Shown in pieces: positions 31,769 to 41,928 of a stretch of 64,000 bases of DNA. Within the stretch, counting starts at the first letter, position 1. Every line of letters starts with the position of its first letter. Location of the stretch: the NCBI GenBank assembly GCA_032433765.1, contig JAVIAB010000159.1, positions 3,202,342 to 3,266,341 of the forward strand, read 5' to 3'. Source of the DNA: Megaustenia siamemsis (taxonomy: Eukaryota; Mollusca; Gastropoda; Stylommatophora; Ariophantidae). The notes beneath the pieces are model-generated. The model was not told the origin of the DNA, searched no databases, and saw only the letters and a program-made list of their open reading frames with translations. Position numbers and translations under genes: made by a program.

Positions 31769-32491
31769 AATAAGAAATGAGCATTCTCATCAGCAGTCAG
31801 ATAAAAACAATGCAGGAAAACACAAATGAACTATCATCAATAGCCAGCAAAATTGGGCTTGAGATCAATCATGAAAAGACTAAAGTCATGAAAAGTTTAA
31901 TTCCAACAGATGACAAAATATACATGGAAAACAAACCAGCAGAAGAGATTGATCACTTTATCTATCTTGGAAGTCACATTGATCGAAAGGGGAGACAAGT
32001 AAAGAAATTAGAATCAGAATAGCTAAAGCAGCAATGTCTTTCAGAAGCCTTGAAAAGTTGTGGAAATCAAAACAAATCAGCACAAACACAAAACTTAGAC
32101 TATTAAAATCAAATGTACTATCAACCCTTACGTATGCGTGTGAAAGCTGGAAAACAACAAGAGATATAGAGAATGATAACAGATGAGAAGAGATAATAAC
32201 CGAATAGCAAAGCAAGCCCTAATGTGGGAAACAACAGGTAAGAGAAAAAGAGGAAGACCCAGGGAGACACTGAGAAGAACATTGATGAGAGAGGCAAGAG
32301 CAGCAGGATTCGGCTCCCTCAATGAGATAGAGCAGCTTGCACAGAACAGAGATAAATGGCGAGATTTGATAAAATATCTTTAAAAGAAAACTGCTAGAAC
32401 AAAAATTCAGATAGGAGAAGGAGTATCTTGGTCTACGCCCTATGGGCCGGCTACGGCTCGAAAGGTCAATAGATAGATATAATAAGAAATG
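31769..32491 (+). mobile_element. LINE-C with 11-bp target duplication
   Basis: AATAAGAAATG at 31769-31779 and 32481-32491 flanks a plus-strand, 5'-truncated LINE-C (31780-32480). It starts in the ISSQIKTMQENTNELSSIAS region and has lost about 150 bases between the TTRDIE and MRRDNNRIAKQ codons (junction near 32170). The 3' block and GATA tail are intact. Confidence 0.9.
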
Positions 32492-33054
32492 TTCAACTTG
32501 TGAAAATGGCAAATCCTAGAAGCTAACCAAACCTAAGATGGAACATAAAAAAAAAAAAGTCAAAGTGATTGGAAAAAAATATATATATATATATACAATA
32601 TGAACCAAAAACAAAAGGCAATAAGACTGCATTGAGTACATACTAGAAACAGTACACTATGAAAGAATAATTATAGATGCATAATAAAATTATAGTGAAA
32701 CATTTAAACAATAAACATAGAGAAGTTACTGGGAATCTATACAAAAAAAGTCACAGAAATGAGAAGCTGAACTGAATATTGGGACCCCACAGAAATAATA
32801 AATAATGAAAATGAGAAAGAAGAAAGTGAACACAGACTAACTAGAAGTGAAAAGGTGAGCTCAAACCTCCAGCTAACTTCTTAACATAACATCCACAATC
32901 AAAGGTGAAGACAGTACTTCAGCTAAAATCTTAACATAGCATCAACAAAAATAGATGAAGATATTGCAGAGCTAGTTAAATCAAATCTAGGCCAGAGGTA
33001 AATATGTGATCATAGTGTTCAAATATGATGTTATTTGAGATGTTACAATCTATT
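32492..33054. other. AT-rich intronic spacer
   Basis: A-rich sequence with a short (TA)n at 32580-32597 and a repeated phrase (AGCTAAAATCTTAACATAGCA) near 32875-32945. No gene seen. Confidence 0.5.
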
Positions 33055-33219
33055 ATTAAGAGAATCATATCACATTTGTTGATAATCCCAAACTATTAAT
33101 TCCCAACTAAGTGTTGTAACAATTGAAACTTGCTACATCTTGAATCCAGCAATACAAAGTTTAAGATGGAGCACAATCCTGTATCCCTGTTTGGTTTATA
33201 AAAATAATAATATTGTTGA

Positions 33220-34516
33220 AAAACAGATAAAGATGCGTGAAGAACAGGCTGGGTTTAGAAAAGGGAGAAGCTGTCTTGACCACATTTTCACTCTACGACT
33301 TATATCGGAGGAACACATTGAAAAGCAAAAACCTTTTGTACTTAACTTCATCGACTTCAAAAAAGCATTTGATAGTATTCATAGAGATTCTTTGTGGAAA
33401 ATTCTGAAGCAATATGGTTTACCATAAAAAATCATAAATATTATTAAAGACATGTATGATGGTTACACATGTGCAGTTCGAACAGAGGAAGGACTGAGCG
33501 AATGTTTCCTAATAGAAACTGGGGTCAAACAAAGATGTATTTTATCGCCCTTGTTATTTGGAATTGTTATGGACTTCATAATGAAGAAATGCTGCACTGG
33601 TAATAAAGGCATCGAATGGATACAAGGAGACCATTTGGAGGACCTCGACTTTGCTGATGACATAGTTCTCATCAGCAGTCAGATAAAAACGATGCAGGAA
33701 AACACAAATGAACTATCATCAATAGCCAGCAAAATTGGGCTTGAGGTCAATCATGAAAAGACTAAAGTCATGAAAAGTTTAATTCCAACAAGTGACAAAA
33801 TATACATGGAAAACAAACCAGTAGAAGAGATCAATCACTTTATCTATCTTGGAAGTCACATTGATCGAGAAGGGGATACGAGCAAAGAAATTAGAATCAG
33901 AATAGCTAAAGAAGCAATGTCTTTCCGAAGCCTTGAAAAGTTGTGGAAATCAAAACTCATTAGCACAAACACAAAACTTAGGCTATTCAAATCAAATGCA
34001 CTATCAACCCTTACGTATGCGTGTGAAAGCTGGAAAACAACAAGAGATATAGAAACAAAGTTGAACGCATTCAAAAATAAATGTCTAAGGAAAATACTTG
34101 GTATAGCGTGAAACGAATTCAAAACAAACGAGGAAATTAGAGAAATCGTGAATCAACCACTAATATCTTCAGTAATAAAGAAAAGACGATGGTCATACGT
34201 TGGACATGTGATGAGAAGAGATAATAATCGAATAGCAAAGCAAGCCCTCATATGGGAAACAACAGGTAAAAGAAAAAGAGGAAGACCCAGGGAGACACTG
34301 AGAAGAACATTGATGAGAGAGGCAAGAGCAGCAGGAGTCGGCTCCCTCAATGAGATAGAACTGCTTGCACAGAACAGAGACAGATGGCGAGATTTGATAA
34401 AATATCTTTAAAAGAAAACTGCTAGAACAAAAATTCATATAGGAGAAGGTGTATCTTGGTCTACGCCCTATGGGCCGGTTACGGCTCGAAAGGTCAATAG
34501 ATAGAAAACAGATAAA
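33220..34516 (+). mobile_element. LINE-C, 1.3 kb, with 12-bp target duplication
   Basis: AAAACAGATAAA at 33220-33231 and 34505-34516 flanks a plus-strand LINE-C (33232-34504). It begins in RT at MREEQAGFRKGRSCLDH and continues NFIDFKKAFDSIHRD, FADDIVLISSQIKT and on to DLIKYL and the GATA tail. Stops at 33427 and 34111 break the frame. P2 (53375-53385, ACAAACAGATAA) is the uninterrupted site. It ends only 13 bases from the exon donor region at 34530. Confidence 0.92.
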
Positions 34517-34529
34517 TAAATGTACTCAC

Positions 34530-34604
34530 ATCACCAGCAAGTTGTTTTGTTATGTAATCTTGTAAGAATGGAATATTTGCTTCCATCTTTACTTTCACCG
34601 TGGC
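34530..34604 (-). CDS. Zinc-finger gene, exon 3
   Basis: A 75-base exon (25 codons), phase 0 at both ends, with acceptor ATTTCTAG and donor GTGAGT. It encodes ATVKVKMEANIPFLQDYI and then TKQLAGD. VKME fits the SUMO consensus. The paralogous exon at 53395-53466 conserves length within one codon, frame, splice sites and the KVKMEA..PFLQ core, which is strong evidence that it is, or was, coding. Confidence 0.78.
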
Positions 34605-34874
34605 CTAGAAATATAAAAATGATGTCAATATTTACATTATTGGTTGCTGCAATTTTTGTTGATCTGTGCAAGTGTGATTAAGGGAATAATGTGAGTTATC
34701 GCACATAAAAGATAGAGTGTCTTTGGAGTGATCTCTCTTGAGTGAGAAAGGAATGGTGTATGAACTCATGGAAGGTGAAAATTGTGAATCCTGAGAGTTC
34801 ATTGGAAACTTACAACAATAAAGACAAGGGTAAGGGAGCATTAGACTGGTTCATTGGAAACTTACAACAATGAC

Positions 34875-35910
34875 AAGGGTAAAGGGCATTATACAGCTGA
34901 CTGTAGAAGTGATAGGAGCTGTCAAGAGCAGTTAATCTGGCAACTGTAGAAGTGAGATGATCTGTCAAGAGCAGTTAATCTGTCAACTATAGAAGTGAGA
35001 GAAGTTGTCAAGAGCAGTTAATCTGTCAACTGTAGAAGTGAGAGAAGTTGTCAAGAGCAGTTAAACTGTCAAATGTAGAAGTGAGAGGAGCTGTCAAGAG
35101 CAGTTAATCTGGTAACTGTAGAAGTGAGAGAAGTTGTCAAGAGCAGTTAATCTGTCAACTGTAGAAGTGAGAGAAGTTGTCAAGAGCAGTTAATCTGTCA
35201 ACTATAGAAGTGAGAGAAGTTGTCAAGAGCAGTTAAACTGTCAAATGTAGAAGTGAGAGAAGTTGTCAAGAGCAGTTAATCTGTCAACTGTAGAAGTGAG
35301 AGAAGTTGTCAAGAGCAGTTAATCTGTCAACTGTAGAAGTGAGAGAAGTTGTCAAGAGCAGTTAAACTGTCAAATGTAGAAGTGAGAGGAGCTGTCAAGA
35401 GCAGTTAATCTGGTAACTGTAGAAGTGATATGAGCTGTCAAGAGCAGTTAATCTGGAAAATGATGAAGTGAGAAGAGCTGTCAGAGGAATCAAACTGTCA
35501 ACTGTAGAAGTGAGAGGAGATGTCAAGAGCAGTTAATCTGGAAACTGTAGAAGTGAGAAGAGCTGTCAAGAGCATTTAATCTGGCAACTGTAGAAGTGAG
35601 AGGAGCTTTCAAGAGCAGTTAATCTGGCAACTGTAGAAGTGAGAAGAGCATTTAATCTGGCAACTGTAGAAGTGAGAAGAGCTGTCAAGAGCATTTAATC
35701 TGGCAACTGTAGAAGTGAGAGGAGCTTTCAAGAGCAGTTAATCTGGCAACTGTAGAAGTGAGAGGAGCTGTCAAGAGCAGTTAATCTGGCAACTGTAGAA
35801 GTGAGAGGAGTTGTCAAGAGCAGTTAAACTGTCAAATGTAGAAGTGAGAGGAGCTGTCATGAGCAGTTAATCTGGCAACTGTAGAAGTGTGATGAGCTGT
35901 CAAGAGCTCA
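34875..35910. repeat. 43-bp minisatellite, about 23 copies
   Basis: Unit TGTAGAAGTGAGAGAAGTTG followed by TCAAGAGCAGTTAATCTGTC and AAC. Several unit types (GAGGAGCTG, GAGAAGTTG, AAACTGTCAA) are interspersed. It is absent from the paralogous region P2, so it arose or expanded after that duplication, or was lost there. Confidence 0.95.
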
Positions 35911-35914
35911 TAAA

Positions 35915-36800
35915 AAGGTGTTGAATGTTTGAGACTCTAGATATTAAGATTCAAGTTTTGTTGATCTACACAAGGTGTTCAATGTTTGAGACTAGATATT
36001 AAGATTCAAGTTTTGTTGATCTACACAAGGTGTTCAATGTCTAAGACTAGATATTAAGATTTAAGTATTGCTGATCTATACAAGGTGTTCAATGTCTAAG
36101 ACTAGATATTAAGATTTAAGTTTTGCTGACCTACACAAGGTGTTCAATGTATAAGACTAGATGTTATTAAGATTTAAGTTTTCTATCTATCTATCTATCT
36201 ATTGACCTTTCGAGCCGTAACCGGCCCTTAGGGCGTAGACCAAGATACACCTTCTCCTATATGAATTTTTGTTCTAACAGTTTTCTTTTAAAGATATTTT
36301 ATCAAATCTCGCCATCTGTCTCTGTTCTGTGCAAGCAGTTCTATCTCATTGAGGGAGCCGATTCCTGCTGCTCTTGCCTCTCTCATCAATGTTCTTCTCA
36401 GTGTCTCCCTGGGTCTTCCTCTTTTTCTTTTACCTGTTGTTTCCCATATGAGGGCTTGCTTTGCTATTCGATTATTATCTCTTCTCATCACATGTCCAAC
36501 GTATGACCATCATCTTTTCTTTATTACTGAAGATATTAGTGGTTGATTGGCGATTTCTCTAATTTCCTCGTTTGTTTTGAATTCGTTCCATTCTATACCA
36601 AGTATTTTCCTTAGACATTTATTTTCGAATGCGTTCGATTTAAGTTTTGCTGACCTACAAAAGGTGTTCAATGTTTGAGACTCTAGATATTAAGATTCAA
36701 GTTTTGTTGATCAACATAAGGTGTTGAATGTTTCAGACTAGATATTAAGATTCACGTTTTGCTGATCTACACAAGGTGTTCAATGTTTGAGACTCTAGAC
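35915..36800. repeat. 55-bp minisatellite, about 7 copies, split by LINE-C
   Basis: Unit AAGATTCAAGTTTTGTTGAT followed by CTACACAAGGTGTTCAATGT and TTGAGACTAGATATT. Units lie at 35915-36182 and 36637-36800. P2 has only one to two units (53517-53575 and 53788-53840). Confidence 0.92.
36171..36648 (-). mobile_element. LINE-C 3' end inserted in the 55-bp array, 12-bp target duplication
   Basis: GATTTAAGTTTT at 36171-36182 and 36637-36648 flanks a minus-strand truncated LINE-C (36183-36636) from the NAFENKCLRKILGI region to the CTAT repeats. The 55-bp unit resumes in register after it. Confidence 0.93.
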
Positions 36801-36989
36801 AAACCAACAAATTTAGGATAAACAGCAGATATCAGGTCTATCTTGTCTGTCTGTGTGACTAACTATCATCCTTTAATGCTGAAGATGACACATAAAGCAG
36901 ACATTTTAGACTCTCAATGTCAAATAAAATTTGTTATCAAGTTTAAGACGTTACACAGAATACACATTGTAAATCACAACACATCTTTT

Positions 36990-37290
36990 CTCTGGATGAG
37001 TTGCTCAATCTCAATAAAAGAGCTGATGTTTGGTAGTGCTGCTTCTCATGTCAGTATTCTTTTTCATGTTACTTTAGGTTGGTTTCTTTTACTTTTACCC
37101 TTTGGTTCCCACCTGAGGGCATGCTTTGCACATCTCTTGCTGTCTTTTCTCTTCACAGGCAACATCTGACCACCTACATGATTGATATTTTCACAAGCTG
37201 CGCTAAAATTTCAAGACAAAAGAAAAGATAGAATTTTAAGGGAAAGATCCAACAATTTGCAGTAGAGACTTATATGAATGAGACCAACAT
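36990..37290 (-). mobile_element. Old, decayed LINE-C-like fragment (P1)
   Basis: The minus strand shows scattered LINE-C-like phrases (CKACPQVGTKG..., compare AKQALIWETTGKRKR) with many stops. The same decayed fragment is at about 54060-54370 in P2, so the insertion predates the P1/P2 duplication. Confidence 0.5.
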
Positions 37291-37309
37291 AAACAACTTT
37301 GAAAGACAG

Positions 37310-38053
37310 GAGAGAAAACTTCTAAGTGAAATAAACTAAACAAGAGAGAAAACTTCTAAGTGAAATAAACTAAACAAGAGAGAAGACTTCTAAGTGAAAT
37401 AAACTAAACAAGAGAGAAAACTTCTAAGTGAAATAAACTAAACGAGAGAGAAAACTTCTAAGTGAAATAAACTAAACAAGAGAGAAAACTTCTAAGTGAA
37501 ATAAACTAAACAAGAGAGAAAACTTCTAAGTGAAATAAACTAAACAAGAGAGAAGACTTCTAATTGAAATAAACTAAACAAGAGAGAAAACTTCTAAGTG
37601 AAATAAACTAAACAAGAGAGAAGACTTCTAATTGAAATAAACTAAACAAGAGAGAAAACTTCTAAGTGAAATAAACTAAACAAGAGAGAAAACTTCTAAG
37701 TGAAATAAACTAAACAAGAGAGAAAACTTCTAAGTGAAATAAACTAAACGAGAGAAAACTTCTAATTGAAATAAACTAAACGAGAGAGAAAACTTCTAAT
37801 TGAAATAAACTAAACAAGAGAGAAAACTTCTAAGTGAAATAAACTAAACAAGAGAGAAAACTTCTAAGTGAAATAAACTAAACAAGAGAGAAAACTTCTA
37901 AGTGAAATAAACTAAACAAGAAAGAAAACTTCTAAGTGAAATAAACTAAACAAGAAAGAAAACTTCTAAGTGAAATAAACTAAACAGGAGAGAAAACTTC
38001 TAAGGAAATAAACTAAACAAGAGAGAAAACTTCTAAGTGAAATAAACTAAACA
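37310..38053. repeat. 36-bp minisatellite, about 21 copies
   Basis: Unit AGAGAGAAAACTTCTAAGTG followed by AAATAAACTAAACAAG, contiguous without spacers. Variants are AAGACTTC and AATTGAAA. Confidence 0.95.
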
Positions 38054-38055
38054 GG

Positions 38056-38470
38056 ACATAGAGCACCCTACTGGCATCCATATCCACTATTCCCTAGATT
38101 CAATGTCTCCAAGTGGACACATCTGTTGAACAGTGTCCCCACCCAGCCAGCACCATCCATATCCACTCTTTCCTAGGTTCAATGTCTCCAAGTGGACACA
38201 TCTGTTGAACAGTGTCCCCCCAGCCAGCACCATCCATATCCACTCTTTCCTAGGTTCAATGTCTCCAAGTGGACACATCTGTTGAACAGTGTCCCTCCAG
38301 CCAGCACCATCCATATCCACTCTTTCCTAGGTTCAATGTCTCCAAGTGGACACATCTGTTGAACAGTGTCCCCCCAGCCAGCACCATCCATATCCACTCT
38401 TTCCTAGGTTCAATGTCTCCAAGTGGGCACATCTGTTGAACAGTGTCCCCCCCAGCCAGTGCCATCCATG
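38056..38470. repeat. 77-bp minisatellite, 5 copies
   Basis: Units contain CCAGCCAGCACCATCCATAT and GTTCAATGTCTCCAAGTGGA and repeat every 77 bases (for example 38128 and 38205). They vary in the C-run length. Apparent minus-strand frames (MDGAGWG...) come from the repeat. Confidence 0.95.
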
Positions 38471-38592
38471 ATTTTACACTTTTGAACCAGCTGCCCTTTC
38501 TCTTACCAATCTCATTGTACAACAAAATACTTCCACAATTTGATAAAGTACATCTGTTACTGCATGTCTTTAATACCAAACAATCAGCTCAC

Positions 38593-38661
38593 TTTATTTT
38601 CTGGTTCATCTTTCACATTTTTAATTGGAATACAATTCTGAGTTTCCATATTTCTGGCAGT
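38593..38661 (-). CDS. Zinc-finger gene, exon 2 (duplicate-like of exon 1)
   Basis: A 69-base exon (23 codons), phase 0 at both ends, acceptor CATTCTCAG and donor GTGAGC. It encodes TARNMETQNCIPIKNVKDEP and ENK. It parallels exon 1 (MDTKSYIPIWNIKQEPDNE), so the two probably arose by exon duplication. Its internal ATG has a good context (A at -3, G at +4), so it might also act as an alternative start. VKDE fits the SUMO consensus. Confidence 0.65.
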
Positions 38662-39069
38662 CTGAGAATGAAAGAATAAGGACTCATGTTAGTGAGAGCA
38701 AATACTGGAATAATGAGACCAATGAAGGACACAATGAACATAGTTATATTTAATATGAACATTTGAACTTTTAAATCTTTCACTATTGACAAAATGAGTC
38801 TATTAATTAATAGATAGGTATCTCCTATAAATAAAGACAATCTGATATAAATCTCAATTTCTACACTTTTTTAAGAACATTTTTTTTTAAATTAGTCAAA
38901 TTGGTTTTTTTTTTTAAAGTCACAACAGAAAATAAACAACAAAATATTTAAATATGTACATGATGGCAATAGTATGTACACTTTGATGATAGTGAATTAA
39001 ATTTGTTGAAGTTTCACCAAAATGAGGGGACTCTGAAACCTCAAGAAGTACTGCAGTGAGGTGGAATTT

Positions 39070-39285
39070 GGTTGGAAAGTGAATGAAACAGGGATCAAAG
39101 ACAACCTGGCATTGTAAAGTGAATGAAAGGAAGACCAAAGACAACCTAGTAGTTAGAAAGAGATTGGAAGGAAGACCAAAGATAATCTGGTAGTTGTAAA
39201 GTGAATGTGAGGAAGACCAAAGACAACCTGGTAGTAGGAAAGTGAATGTGAGTAAGACCAAAGACAACCTGGTAGTAGGAATGTG
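39070..39285. repeat. 41-bp minisatellite, about 5 copies
   Basis: Unit GTGAATGTGAGGAAGACCAA followed by AGACAACCTGGTAGTAGGAA. The first units are more diverged. Confidence 0.88.
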
Positions 39286-39434
39286 AATGTATTGGCAAGA
39301 TCAGAGTCATGAGATTGAGAGGAGAGGAAATTCTGAGATAAAATAAAGCCAGAAAGTTACTTTTAAAAGATCAACATCTGCCTCACCCCATCAGTCTCTG
39401 AAGACACAAATTATGAACCAAAAAACAACACATG

Positions 39435-39780
39435 CAGATCACTGTCTCAGGAAAATACTTTGTATACCATGGGATGAATTCAAGACTAGAGCAGAAATAA
39501 GAGAATTGGTCATGCATCTAACAATAACTACAATCAAGAAAAGAAGGTGGTCATATGTTAGTCATGCGATGAGAAGATTTTACAAGACAAGCATAAAACA
39601 AAGGGAAAAAATTGGGCAAAAGAAAAGATTTGCAACATAGAGAAACACTAAGTAGAAAATGTGACTTAGAGAAACACTAAGTAGAATATAATTTGAGAGG
39701 CAATATCAGCTCCTCTGTCAAGACATAGAAGCTCACCCAGAACAGAAACATGTGGTGAGACTAACTACAGGTCCAGCGTA
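39435..39780 (+). mobile_element. Decayed LINE-C-like fragment
   Basis: The plus-strand translation DHCLRKILCIPWDEFKTRAE and IKKRRWSYVSHAMRR matches LINE-C (NKCLRKILGIAWNEFKTNEE, IKKRRWSYVGHVMRR) at moderate identity, followed by a short duplication of TTAGAGAAACACTAAGTAGA. An older subfamily. Confidence 0.75.
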
Positions 39781-39890
39781 AAATAAAACAAACAACAACA
39801 AAGAATCATCAAATTTGGAGAGTTTTCAATGTGCTGTCTTATGTGCTATCCTTGGCTTGAAAGGACAATAAAAGGATAGATCCAACTCAC

Positions 39891-39955
39891 CTCATTATCT
39901 GGCTCTTGCTTTATATTCCAGATTGGAATGTAACTCTTTGTATCCATTTTTTTGT
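39891..39955 (-). CDS. Zinc-finger gene, first coding exon
   Basis: A 65-base exon with acceptor CTTTGACAG and donor GTGAGT. The first ATG (39947-39945) has a strong context (A at -3, G at +4). The reading from it, MDTKSYIPIWNIKQEPDNE, ends in phase 0 and joins exon 2 or exon 3. The acceptor implies a further 5' exon, probably untranslated, to the right. IKQE fits the SUMO consensus, and IKQEP is a common N-terminal phrase in invertebrate zinc-finger proteins. Total predicted protein with exons 2-6, allowing for the missing base in finger 9, is about 730 residues. Confidence 0.68.
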
Positions 39956-39984
39956 CTGTCAAAGAGAAATGGTGGATGTTTAAT

Positions 39985-41620
39985 ATTCAGTAAATTGGAA
40001 AAGTATCACAATAAAGTTAATGAGAGATAATGCTAATGCTGGAATAGTGTCATAATAAAGTTAATATGGGATAATACTAATGCTGGAATAGTGTCATAAT
40101 AAAGTTAATATGGGATAATACTAATTTTGGAATAGTGTCATTATAAAGTTAATGAGAGATGATAACACTAATGCTGGAATAGTGTCATAATAAAGTTAAT
40201 GAGAGACGATAATACTAATGCTGGAATATTGTCATAATAAAGTTAATGTGAGATGATAATACTAATGCTGGAATAGTGTGATAATAAAGTTAATGAGATA
40301 TGATAATACTAATGCTGGAATATTGTCATAATAAAGTTAATGAGAGATGATAATACTAATACTGGAATAGTGTCATAATAAAGTTAATGAGAGATGATAA
40401 TACTAATACTAATACTGGAATAGTGCCATAATAAAGTTAATATGGGATAATACTAGTGCTGGAATAGTGTCATAATAAAGTTAATATTGGATAATACTAC
40501 TGCTGGAATACTGTCGTAATAAAGTTAATACGGGATAATACTAGTGCTGGAATAGTGTCATAATAAAGTTAATGAGAGATGATAATACTAATGCTGGAAT
40601 AGTGTCATAATAAAGTTAATCTTCTTTTTCTTTTCTTTTTTCATTGATACCTAAAAGGTGTCATGGTTTATATCATTTGTCGTTCTTGAGCTGCTCGAAC
40701 TGTCTGAATTAGTGATTTTCCTTTGTTGTTACATGTCTCTGTCACTGCATCTATCCATCTTCCTCTGGGTCTTTTTCCATGCATTCTTGAGAAGAACACC
40801 CTTGATGGTGATTGATAAGGTTTCATTCTGACCAGGTGGCCAAACCATTTAAGTTGTTGTTATATATATTCTTGGCAGGGTTTTGTTCCTACTATTTTTC
40901 TTATGGTTTCATTTGGTGTTCTATCTCTTCTTGTGTTGTTTGTTACTTTTCTCAAACATTGCATCTCACATGTATTGATCTTCCTTAAATGTGATTTAGA
41001 AAGGGTCCATATTTGACTTTCATAGCACAAAGTTGGTATGAACATGCTATTTATCATTTGTTTGTTTAGCTGCTATAGAAGTGTTTGGATGTCTTAGCAA
41101 TGGTGAAAGCTGTCACATACCAGCTTTCACCAATAAAGTTAATGAGAGATGAAAATACTAATACACGAATAGTGTGATAATAAAGTTAATGAGAGATGAT
41201 AATGCTAATACACGAATAGTGAGATAATAAAGTTAATTGAGAGATGATAATACTAATACAGAAATAGTGTGATAATAAAGTTAATTGAGAGATGATAATA
41301 CTGATACAGAAATATTGTGATAATAAAGTTAATGAGAGATGATAATATTAATACTGGAATAGTGTGATAATAAAGTTAATGAGAGATGATAATAATACAG
41401 GAATAGTGTCATAATAAAGTTAATGAGAGATGATAATACTAATACTGGAATAGTGTCATAATAAAGTTAATGAGAGATGATAATACTAATACAGGAATAG
41501 TGTCATAATAAAGTTAATGAGAGATGATAATACTAATACTGGAATAGTGTCATAAAAAAGTTAATGAGAGATGACAATACTAATACTGGAATAGTGTCAT
41601 AATAAAGTTAATGAGAGATG
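39985..41620. repeat. 47-bp satellite interrupted by LINE-F, continuing beyond RTE-B
   Basis: Unit GATAATACTAATACTGGAAT followed by AGTGTCATAATAAAGTTAAT and GAGAGAT. Blocks lie at 39985-40620 and 41132-41620, and a last remnant at 49046-49075 on the other side of the RTE-B insertion. Several units are shortened (GGGATAATACTA). Confidence 0.93.
40609..41143 (-). mobile_element. LINE-F 3' end in the 47-bp satellite
   Basis: Minus-strand LINE-F (40621-41131), encoding MINSMFIPTLCYESQIWTLS, LRKVTNNTRRDRTPNETIRK and GTKPCQEYI, with a purine-rich tail (plus strand CTTCTTTTTCTTTTC). AATAAAGTTAAT stands on both sides (40609-40620, 41132-41143). It fits a 12-bp target duplication, though the same words occur in every satellite unit. 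Confidence 0.82.
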
Positions 41621-41928
41621 TAATCATCATCATCAAGTAGCAAGTCTGCTGGCGTAGGTGATCATGTCTCTCCCCAACTTTCTTTCATGACAGTTATTTA
41701 TCATTTCTGTTGCTGACCTTCTGTCAAGCCATTCTCTTAAGCTGTCTGGTATCTTTTCGCTTTGCTTCCCACTATCTCTTCGTCACTCAATTTTCCCAGT
41801 TGTTACAATATATTTCAGCTGTTCTCTTCTCATTAGATGGCATAAAAAATGATGATCGTTTCCTCCTAATATTGGAAATTACCTCTCTTTTTGATTTGGT
41901 CTCTTTCAGAATGTTTTCATTGCACTTC

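Larger units (their letters stand above)
33055..37295. repeat. Paralogous exon-3 region P1
   Basis: With insertions removed, this matches 53205-54380 in order: the ATCACATTTGTTGATAATCC stretch, the exon at 34530-34604 (53395-53466), the GATGTCAATATTTACATTA intron start, the 55-bp unit and the TGTTATCAAG...GGATGAGT...GACC segment. Identity is lower than in A/B copies, so the duplication is older. P1 has two LINE-C insertions and two minisatellites that P2 lacks. Confidence 0.8.

Noticed and set aside
37310..38053. Regular 36-bp repeats that could suggest a CRISPR array
   Set aside because: Units are contiguous with no unique spacers, and the context is a eukaryotic intron. The same holds for the 33-, 34-, 37-, 38-, 41- and 43-bp arrays.
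38087..38579. Minus-strand frames repeating WMVLAGGTLFNRC
   Set aside because: Translations of the 77-bp minisatellite in different frames.
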